Shown: piece by piece, positions 26,609-33,000 of the stretch
Layout: each line of letters opens with the position of its first letter
Position numbering within the stretch: the stretch's first letter is position 1
Source: Nitrospirota bacterium
GTDB lineage: Bacteria > Nitrospirota > Thermodesulfovibrionia > Thermodesulfovibrionales > UBA6898
Assembly (NCBI GenBank): GCA_021783515.1
Contig: JAJXTV010000033.1
Span: 1-40,597 of the forward strand
DNA length: 40,597 nucleotides
Reading direction: 5' to 3'
The notes under the pieces: model-generated
The model's database searches: none
What the model was told of the DNA's origin: nothing
What the model saw: only the letters and a program-made list of their open reading frames with translations
Made by a program: the position numbers and the translations under genes

Positions 26609-27595
26609 ATGGAGAACGTATCGATCGTAATCCCCGTCTATAATGCAGAGCAGACGATCGAGCTGCTCTGTGAGACGCTGGTTGCCCTGTATGCGGAAAA
26701 GTATGGCCTCGAAATCATCCTGGTGAACGACTTCAGCAATGATAATTCCGACGCAATCTGCAGGTTGCTCCAGTCGAGGCATGCCGCGATTGTCACCTAC
26801 ATCAAGCTGGCGAAAAATTTCGGCGAGCATAACGCGCTGATGGCGGGATTGCATCACGCGACGGGCGACTATTGCGTCATGATGGACGACGACCTCCAGA
26901 ACCCCCCGGAAGAGGTCGGGAAGCTGGTCGAAGAGATCAAAAAGGGATACGATGTGGTGTATACCTGTTTCGAAGAGAAGCGCTACGGGATATTCAGAAG
27001 GCTCGGCAGCTTTTTCAACGACAAAATGGCAACTCTAGTGCTCAAGAAGCCCGCCTCACTTTATTTGTCGAGTTTTAAGGCGGTCAACAGGTTCCTTGCG
27101 CAGGAGATCATCAAATACGACGGTCATGACCCGTATATCGACGGCGTGATCCTAAGATCGACGGGCAGCATCGGGAGTGTGAGGGTGACGCACCGGGAGA
27201 GGTCCTACAGCAGATCAGGGTATACCTTCGGCAAACTGGTCTCGCTCTGGGGCAGCATGGTGGTCAATTATTCGCTCTTCCCGATCCGCGTAATCGGCGT
27301 TCTTGGTACATTTCTTGTCGCGCTGAGCATTTGCTACTCGCTGTACAAGGCCTTCGACGACATTGCCACAAGGGGAATCCTTTCGAATTATGAGACGCTC
27401 ATGTCTGCCAATTTGCTCTTCAGAGGGTTCGCCCTGATTGCGCTCAGCGTACTCGGAGAGTATGTCGGCAGGATCTATCTTGCCCTCAACAAGGACCCGC
27501 AATTCGTCATACGCGATAGGGTGTCTGCGAGGAAAAAGACGCAGAAGGTGGAGCTTGTGCGGAACACGCGGGAAGATGGACGGAAAGAAGGCTGA
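26609..27595 (+). CDS. GT2 polyprenyl-phosphate glycosyltransferase (GtrB/ArnC-like)
   Basis: The 328-residue protein has a GT-A domain (about 1-225) with VSIVIPVYNAEQTIE, VNDFSNDNS, the DxD-type MDDDLQNPP and a basic HREREYSRSGYT-like segment (HRERSYSRSGYTFGKL). Two transmembrane helices follow (about 230-252 and 270-290). This layout is that of DPM1/GtrB/ArnC enzymes, which load a sugar onto undecaprenyl phosphate at the inner membrane. It leads the deoxyaminosugar cassette: the next ATG lies 20 nt inside its 3' end. It may load the product of that pathway, or supply the GT39-like transferase. Confidence 0.88.
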   Translation: MENVSIVIPVYNAEQTIELLCETLVALYAEKYGLEIILVNDFSNDNSDAICRLLQSRHAAIVTYIKLAKNFGEHNALMAGLHHATGDYCVMMDDDLQNPPEEVGKLVEEIKKGYDVVYTCFEEKRYGIFRRLGSFFNDKMATLVLKKPASLYLSSFKAVNRFLAQEIIKYDGHDPYIDGVILRSTGSIGSVRVTHRERSYSRSGYTFGKLVSLWGSMVVNYSLFPIRVIGVLGTFLVALSICYSLYKAFDDIATRGILSNYETLMSANLLFRGFALIALSVLGEYVGRIYLALNKDPQFVIRDRVSARKKTQKVELVRNTREDGRKEG

Positions 27596-28364
27596 GGAAG
27601 AGAGCGGCCCCGGAGCGGATGATTCCGGGGGCAGCTGTTTCCCTAAACCGGACAGCCCGGTCCTCCCCCGCATCGCGTTCGACAGGAAGTTTTTTTTCGA
27701 TCTCTTCGTCTCGCGGACGACGCAACAGGCGCTCCATGACGACGACTTCGTGGAGCGGTGGATCGGCGGCCGGCTCTCCAGCGCGAAGCTTGAATCGAGC
27801 GTCGTCCCGATTTCCGCGGTCGATCGCTGGAGCCTGGGGCCGACGGGCAACATTCAGCACGAATCGGGGAGATTTTTTTCTGTCACCGGCCTTGAGGTGC
27901 GCCACCGGACGAAGAATGAGGAGATCTCATGGGACCAGCCGATTATCGAACAGCCCGAGATCGGCATCCTGGGGATACTCGCAAGGAAATTCGTTGGCGT
28001 TCTTCATTTCTGCCTGCAGGCGAAGGAGGAGCCGGGCAATATCAACTCGGTCCAGCTTGCGCCGACGGTGCAGGCCACCTACAGCAATTATACACAGGTC
28101 CACGGGGGAAGGCTGCCGCTTTTTATCGACTTGTTTCTCGATCCTCCTCATGAGCGGCTGCTCTTTTCCCGGCTTCAGGCCGAAGACGGCGGGAGGTTCC
28201 TGTATAAGTCGAACAAGAACATGGTGATCGAGGCCGGCGCCGGCGAGGCGACCGCACTGCCGGAGGAATTTATCTGGCTGACGCTGCGCCAGATAAGCGG
28301 CCTTATGCGGAGGGACAATACCATAAACTCGTGCACGAGGAGCGTTCTTTCATGTCTGATCTGA
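27576..28364 (+). CDS. NDP-hexose 2,3-dehydratase, first half-size subunit
   Basis: A 262-residue protein equal to one module of the two-module NDP-hexose 2,3-dehydratases (EvaA, TylX3, SpnO; usually about 450-480 residues). Family motifs present are WDQPIIEQPEIGILGIL, QAKEEPGNINSVQLAPTVQ, the SNY after it, EDGGRF, and the C-terminal NTINSCTRSVLSCL. Fused enzymes remove the C2 hydroxyl from dTDP-4-keto-6-deoxyglucose to give a 3,4-diketo-2,6-dideoxy sugar. The ATG overlaps the GT2 gene by 20 nt and is the only plausible start. The next gene encodes a second module homologous to this one, so the two probably assemble as a heteromer. Confidence 0.88.
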   Translation: MDGKKAEEESGPGADDSGGSCFPKPDSPVLPRIAFDRKFFFDLFVSRTTQQALHDDDFVERWIGGRLSSAKLESSVVPISAVDRWSLGPTGNIQHESGRFFSVTGLEVRHRTKNEEISWDQPIIEQPEIGILGILARKFVGVLHFCLQAKEEPGNINSVQLAPTVQATYSNYTQVHGGRLPLFIDLFLDPPHERLLFSRLQAEDGGRFLYKSNKNMVIEAGAGEATALPEEFIWLTLRQISGLMRRDNTINSCTRSVLSCLI

Positions 28365-29116
28365 CCGGGGACCCCGAAATGGGGAGGCTTTTGTCGGAAC
28401 TCGCCGCGCCGCCGGACCTTTTCGGGACTATCAGGGCAAACCTGATACGGGAGCAGGCATGCGGTCTTTTCCCCGACGAAGAAGACGGAAACAGCCTCAG
28501 GGACATCGTGCAGTGGCTCGACGACGAACGTGCATCGAACCATATCCGCGCGGAACGGCAGGGGCTGAGCTCTCTTTCGGAATGGGGGATGGACGGCGAG
28601 GGTTTTTTCTCCCATAAAGAGAAGAAGTTTTTTCAGGTCGTCGGGCTGAAAGTCACGTCGCCTTACCGGGAAGTTGGCACATGGAGCCAACCGATTCTCG
28701 ACAATGCCGGGACCGGGCTGGTCGGCCTTCTGATCAGGCGCGCCGGTGACAGGACGTATTTTCTCATGCAGGCGAAGCCCGACGTCGGAAACCGCAACGT
28801 CGTGCAACTCGGCCCCACCGTCCAGTTCAACCCCGGAAATTACATCGATAACAAGAAAATAAGGAAACCGTTTCTGTTCGATGATTTCCTGCACGACCGC
28901 GGGTTCGTGCCGGTGATGACGAGCAGACAGTCGGAAGAAGGGGGGAGGTTTTACAAGGAAGAGCAGGTGCATAAGATCCTTTTGCTCCAGGGAGGCCGTG
29001 ACCTTGCCCTCCCGTCCTCTCATCGCTGGCTCTCCTCCGGCCAGGTACGGTTCTTCCTGCATCTGGGCGACGTCGTCAATTCCTCCGCAAGAAGCATACT
29101 AGCCTGCCTTCTCTGA
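28352..29116 (+). CDS. NDP-hexose 2,3-dehydratase, second half-size subunit
   Basis: A 254-residue paralogue of the preceding protein and the second module of EvaA-type 2,3-dehydratases. Matching motifs are WSQPILDNAGTGLVGLL, QAKPDVGNRNVVQLGPTVQ, GNY, EEGGRFY and the C-terminal VVNSSARSILACLL. The start at 28352 is supported by GAGGAG about 10 nt upstream, within the last codons of the first gene (13-nt overlap, different frame). This looks like two translationally coupled genes. A frameshift splitting one gene is the alternative. The aminotransferase gene follows after 19 nt. Confidence 0.88.
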   Translation: MSDLTGDPEMGRLLSELAAPPDLFGTIRANLIREQACGLFPDEEDGNSLRDIVQWLDDERASNHIRAERQGLSSLSEWGMDGEGFFSHKEKKFFQVVGLKVTSPYREVGTWSQPILDNAGTGLVGLLIRRAGDRTYFLMQAKPDVGNRNVVQLGPTVQFNPGNYIDNKKIRKPFLFDDFLHDRGFVPVMTSRQSEEGGRFYKEEQVHKILLLQGGRDLALPSSHRWLSSGQVRFFLHLGDVVNSSARSILACLL

Positions 29117-29135
29117 TGGGGGAGATCGGACTCCG

Positions 29136-30260
29136 GTGATCAGCTACTGGAATTATCTGGGAGATTACGGCAGACGGCGCGAGGAGATATTGCGCATCGT
29201 CGACAGGGTTTTTTCGTCCGGCCGACTGATCCTGGGCGGAGAAGTCGAGTCCTTCGAAAAGCGATTTTCCTCGTTCTGCGGCGTCCCGTTCGGTGTGGGC
29301 GTAAATTCCGGCACGGATGCGCTTTTCCTCGGACTCAAGGCCCTTGGCGTCGGGGACGGGGACGAGGTGATCACTGTGGCGAACACCGCCGTGCCGACCG
29401 TGGCGGCGATCCGTGCGACCGGGGCGACGCCGGTATTCGTAGACGTGGAGGAGAAGACGTATCTGATGGATGCGTCCCTCATCCGGCCGGCAATTACGGG
29501 GAAGACGAAATGCGTTCTCCCCGTGCACCTGTTCGGACAAGCGGCCGATATGGACGCCATTGCGGCCGTGGCCGCGCCGGCCGGTCTGCGGGTCCTTGAG
29601 GACTGCGCCCAGGCGGCGGGCGCCCTTTATAGGGGCAGGCCCGTCGGCGGCATCGGCGATGTCGGCGCGTTTTCCTTTTATCCGACGAAGATCCTCGGCG
29701 CATTCGGCGATGCCGGCATGGTCGTAACGAAGGACGAGGGCCTGTACCGTAAGGTCAGGAGGCTCAGGTTTTACGGCATGGAACAGGCGTATTACTCGGA
29801 AGAGGAGGGGTATAATTCGCGTCTGGACGAGGTGCAGGCGGCGCTCCTGAGCTTTGCCCTGTCAAACCTGAAAGAGGCGGTCCGGAAGAGGCGGGAGCTC
29901 GCGGCCCGCTACTCGGAGGGGCTCCGGGGCATAGGCGATGTCGGTCTCCCTGAGGTATGCGAAGACCGTACGCACCAGTTTTATGCCTACACCATCTCCA
30001 CAGGCCGGAGGGACGAGCTGATGCGCTTTCTGAAGGAATGCGGCATAGAGACGAAGATCAATTATCCCGCGCCCGTTCACGTTATGCGCGGCTATGCCTT
30101 CCTCGGGTACCGGCCGGGCGACCTGCCGGTTACCGAGAAGATGGCGGCCAGGATGCTCTCCCTGCCGCTCTTCCCCGATCTCTTGCCGGCCGAGGTGGAT
30201 GAGGTCGTCGATCGGATAACGGCCTTCTTCCGGACGGGGGGCCGCAGGGGCCGTGCGTGA
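29136..30260 (+). CDS. DegT/DnrJ/EryC1 sugar aminotransferase
   Basis: The 374-residue PLP enzyme has GVNSGTDALFLGLKALG, the DCAQAAGA segment binding the cofactor ring, and the Schiff-base lysine in FSFYPTKILGAFGDAG. The region YNSRLDEVQAA is typical of nucleotide-sugar aminotransferases. It most resembles the 3-ketosugar type (DesV, TylB, EvaB, QdtB). After a 2,3-dehydratase it would aminate C3 of the 3-keto intermediate, as EvaB does after EvaA in epivancosamine synthesis. The GTG start at 29136 has GGGGGAG upstream; the 3' end overlaps the methyltransferase by 8 nt. Confidence 0.92.
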   Translation: MISYWNYLGDYGRRREEILRIVDRVFSSGRLILGGEVESFEKRFSSFCGVPFGVGVNSGTDALFLGLKALGVGDGDEVITVANTAVPTVAAIRATGATPVFVDVEEKTYLMDASLIRPAITGKTKCVLPVHLFGQAADMDAIAAVAAPAGLRVLEDCAQAAGALYRGRPVGGIGDVGAFSFYPTKILGAFGDAGMVVTKDEGLYRKVRRLRFYGMEQAYYSEEEGYNSRLDEVQAALLSFALSNLKEAVRKRRELAARYSEGLRGIGDVGLPEVCEDRTHQFYAYTISTGRRDELMRFLKECGIETKINYPAPVHVMRGYAFLGYRPGDLPVTEKMAARMLSLPLFPDLLPAEVDEVVDRITAFFRTGGRRGRA

Positions 30261-31008
30261 TGCCGAGTACGGGAAGATGTTCGATGTCGAGGACGCCCAC
30301 TGGTGGTATGCCTCGCTGCACCGGCTGATACGCGACGTTGTCGCGGGGGAGCGAGCCGGGAAGGGCCCGCTTGAGATATTCGATGCGGGGTGCGGCACGG
30401 GGCGTCTCTGTCAGCTGCTGTCCGAGTTCGGTGCGGTAAGCGGCTGCGACATGTCCCGGCTTGCCGTCGACAGGTGTGCCGAGAGGGGACTCCCCGACAT
30501 CTCTCTCCTCGACCTGAATGACGGAGATGTCGGCAGGTCGAGATACGACGTAGTCACTTCGATCGACGTGCTCTACCACCAATGGGTGAAAGACGAAGCC
30601 GCCGTGCTCAGGAAGCTGGGCGATGCGCTCAGGCCGGGAGGGGTTCTCATCTTCCAGTCGCCCGCTTTCCGGTTTCTGAGAAGCCGGCACGATGCGGCGG
30701 TCCTGACAGGGAGGCGCTATACAAAGAAACAGGTCAGGCGGCTCGTGGAGGAGGCGGGACTTGCCGTCGAAACGATCACCTATCGGGTATTTTTTCTCTT
30801 CCCCCTCATCGCAGCCTACCGGTTCGCGCAGAAGCCTTTTGTGGGGCGGCGCGGCGCGGCCGTCGTTTCCGATGTGGCGATGCCGCCCCTCTTGATCAAT
30901 CGTATGCTCCTGAAGGTGCACCTGTGGGAAAATGCGTTGCTGAAGAGGCGTTCTCTGCCCTTCGGGACTTCCGTCTTTGCGGTTGCCAGAAAGCCGCTCC
31001 GCAGGTGA
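30253..31008 (+). CDS. Class I SAM-dependent methyltransferase
   Basis: A 251-residue methyltransferase. N-terminal FDVEDAHWWYASLHR is the HWWY motif common in polysaccharide- and lipid-linked methyltransferases. SAM-binding motif I is FDAGCGTGRLCQLL, with acidic loop GCDMS and a motif near VVTSIDVLYH. The C-terminal third is basic and hydrophobic. It overlaps the aminotransferase and ends the cassette. It could methylate the amino group (as DesVI does) or C3 (as EvaC does); sequence does not decide. The GTG start is chosen for the overlap and because the conserved region begins soon after. Confidence 0.85.
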   Translation: MRDAEYGKMFDVEDAHWWYASLHRLIRDVVAGERAGKGPLEIFDAGCGTGRLCQLLSEFGAVSGCDMSRLAVDRCAERGLPDISLLDLNDGDVGRSRYDVVTSIDVLYHQWVKDEAAVLRKLGDALRPGGVLIFQSPAFRFLRSRHDAAVLTGRRYTKKQVRRLVEEAGLAVETITYRVFFLFPLIAAYRFAQKPFVGRRGAAVVSDVAMPPLLINRMLLKVHLWENALLKRRSLPFGTSVFAVARKPLRR

Positions 31009-31030
31009 AGAAGATACCGTCCCCTGATTT

Positions 31031-31468
31031 TTAGTCCAGCCGCAGCAGCACCATCCCCGAGGCCGGGTCCAGTTCTCTTCTGGCGGTGACGCCTTCGATT
31101 TCGATCACCACCGCCTCGAGCACGAGAAACGTCTCGGAATTCTCGCGCAGGCAGCCCACCTTCACCGTCTCTTTCTTGCCGAAGGCCCCGTGAAAGTGCA
31201 CCTTCGGAGAGTCATCCTGCCAGAAGATCGTCCCCACCCCCAGCACTTCATGGCTCTCGCCGAGTTTCTTCCATACGGGCGTAGGCGGAAATTCGTCTTT
31301 TTCCGGGCCGACCACGATGCTCCCTTCCCTCATCCCGCCTACCATATATAGTACTGCCGAGCGGATATTCTCCTTCGCTGCAAGCTCGACGAGGTTGCCG
31401 AGCACGTCGTCACGGTCTTCGAACCGCACGATTACGACCCTTCCGGGTCTTCCCACCTGATATTTCAT
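31031..31468 (-). CDS. PPC/DUF296 domain protein
   Basis: A 145-residue single-domain protein of the PPC (plants and prokaryotes conserved, DUF296) family, known in plants fused to AT-hook DNA-binding motifs. The conserved HFHGAFGKKE, with the metal-binding histidines, and the VGGMREG segment are present. Bacterial members form trimers; their role is unknown. A GGGGAGGA ribosome-binding site supports the start. It is convergent with the deoxyaminosugar cassette (22-nt gap) and has its own upstream region. Confidence 0.88.
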   Translation of the reverse strand: MKYQVGRPGRVVIVRFEDRDDVLGNLVELAAKENIRSAVLYMVGGMREGSIVVGPEKDEFPPTPVWKKLGESHEVLGVGTIFWQDDSPKVHFHGAFGKKETVKVGCLRENSETFLVLEAVVIEIEGVTARRELDPASGMVLLRLD

Positions 31469-31649
31469 TGTTCCTCCCCGTTCCTTTCATAAGTTCTTAC
31501 TGCGCACACTTCTCTCTCAGTCCCGCGCTTTTCCCATGGCATTTGTTGCCGCGGGTTCACCCTTCGACAGGCCCGGGGTGACATTCCTGGACGAGCGGCG
31601 TTCACTGTCCTGCTAGTTTACAATGATGCCGCCGCAAAATAAAACGGCG

Positions 31650-31678
31650 TTGACAGTGGGACCGGTTCAGAATATGCT
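31650..31678 (+). promoter_or_regulatory. Sigma-70 promoter of the double-PilZ gene
   Basis: TTGACA at 31650-31655 and TATGCT at 31673-31678 are separated by exactly 17 bp. The -35 is a perfect consensus and the -10 matches four of six. The expected transcript start is near 31685, about 38 nt before the ATG. Confidence 0.7.
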
Positions 31679-31722
31679 GTAATCAGAGCCGCAATGACGA
31701 CTAGCCGGTAACAGGGAGATCA

Positions 31723-32409
31723 ATGCAGGAAAGACGGCATCGCAAGAGGTTCGTTGTGGAAGGGATGGACATCCACGGCAAGATGATCTTTGCCACGGAG
31801 GTCAGGGTCCTCAACGTAAGCGTCGGCGGAATTTCGCTGAAGGCCGACAAGCGGCTGAATATCGGGAGCGAGTATTCGCTGAAGCTTTTAGACGGCGAAA
31901 AGACGGTCGCACTGAGAGGGACGGTCGTCTGGTCTGCTCTCAGCGGACACCGGGAGGGGCCTCACGGTGACGTGGTCCCCTTCTATACGGCCGGCCTGAA
32001 GTTCGTCAACCTCGTCAGCGACAAGGCGGCGGAGTTCGTCGCTTTTATCGGGGAGCATCTCGCAAGCGAGGAGCAGAGGGTAGGGGGCCTGAGGGTGACG
32101 ATCACCAGCCCGGAAAAGGCGATCCTGAACTACCCCTCGGACTATCTGGTGAAGAATCTCAGTCTGACCGGCATGCTGATCGAAGGCACTCAGGAGATCC
32201 GCGTCGGGCTCAGACTGCCGATGGAGATGTCGCTGCCCGACGACATGCCCATCCGTTTCATGGGCAGGATCACCGCCTGCCGTCATATGCACGAAAAGGG
32301 CTCGGACCATTTCGATATCGGGATCGCGTTCATGACTATGGAGGAGAAGGACACGGAACGGCTGAAAGATTTCGTCAGCCTTCTCCGCCGCATGGACGAC
32401 ATCTCCTGA
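31723..32409 (+). CDS. Double-PilZ-domain protein
   Basis: The 228-residue protein has two PilZ-like beta-barrels. The first (about 3-115) has an RxxxR-type segment in ERRHRKR and the NVSVGGISL (D/NxSxxG) motif, so c-di-GMP binding is expected. The second (about 120-225) retains NLSLTGMLI but lacks an obvious RxxxR, so it may be structural or bind ligand poorly. A GGGAG ribosome-binding site precedes the ATG, with a strong promoter upstream. It stands alone between the PPC gene and the chaperone-usher locus. Confidence 0.82.
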   Translation: MQERRHRKRFVVEGMDIHGKMIFATEVRVLNVSVGGISLKADKRLNIGSEYSLKLLDGEKTVALRGTVVWSALSGHREGPHGDVVPFYTAGLKFVNLVSDKAAEFVAFIGEHLASEEQRVGGLRVTITSPEKAILNYPSDYLVKNLSLTGMLIEGTQEIRVGLRLPMEMSLPDDMPIRFMGRITACRHMHEKGSDHFDIGIAFMTMEEKDTERLKDFVSLLRRMDDIS

Positions 32410-32412
32410 GAC

Positions 32413-32439
32413 CCGCCGCCGACAGATCCGTCGCGGCGG
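32413..32439. terminator. GC-rich hairpin between convergent genes
   Basis: CCGCCGCCGAC (32413-32423) pairs with GTCGCGGCGG (32430-32439) with one bulged base, just after the double-PilZ stop. It has no T-tract, so termination is possible but not certain. The minus-strand pilus arm ends 100 nt further on. Confidence 0.45.
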
Positions 32440-32538
32440 CACCCCCGGAGTGAAGAAGCGCCGTGATATGCGCCTCAATGATTTCGGGAACTCATGGTGC
32501 GGGTGGCAATGCACAAAACGAGGCAAGAGGAAGTGCAG

Positions 32539-33000
32539 TTACCAAAGGATGATGACGGTCAAAGCATCGCTATATATACCTGCGGACACATCCTGTCCGG
32601 GGAAAAGCCGTGCGTAAATAATGTCCGACACCGTTTTCTTGCTGGGATCATGGACGACGACTTGTGTCCCCGATGAAATCCCGTCCCCCCAGATAGCGCT
32701 CATCGAGGCATCCGTAAAAACATTATATGCCAGCTGATCCTGCCCGCCGGTTTTCCTCATCCATCTCGGATTGAAAGTCCCTGAGCTTGCACTCGGACTT
32801 ATGGAGATTGTCACCATCGGCCAGGGCGCGCTGCAGGTCACGGTTATCGATCCCGTGGAGTCCAGAGGGGTGGAAGAGAAGACGTCGTAGTTCCCGAAGT
32901 TGACGCCTGTTGCCGATACAAAGCAGTTGGATGCGGCGTCAGAAACATCCGCAAGAAAGATGCAAAGGAGCAATATCCAGAATTCAGCGCATTTCTTCAC
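32539..33000 (-). CDS. SCPU-domain minor pilus subunit, possible tip
   Basis: A 153-residue exported protein with a spore-coat-U (SCPU) fold typical of archaic chaperone-usher pilins. The GTG at 33000 has GGAAGG upstream and gives a clean signal peptide (KKCAEFWILLLCIFLADVSDA). Domain hallmarks are NCFVSATGVNFGNYDVF, a second Cys in TVTC, and the C-terminal LFPGQDVSAG-Y-D-LTVIILW strand. The mature chain starts almost directly at the first Cys. The alternating hydrophobic N-terminal donor strand of the other three SCPU proteins here is absent. A subunit that accepts but cannot donate a strand should sit at the tip. It overlaps the usher 3' end by 17 nt. Confidence 0.8.
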   Translation of the reverse strand: MKKCAEFWILLLCIFLADVSDAASNCFVSATGVNFGNYDVFSSTPLDSTGSITVTCSAPWPMVTISISPSASSGTFNPRWMRKTGGQDQLAYNVFTDASMSAIWGDGISSGTQVVVHDPSKKTVSDIIYARLFPGQDVSAGIYSDALTVIILW

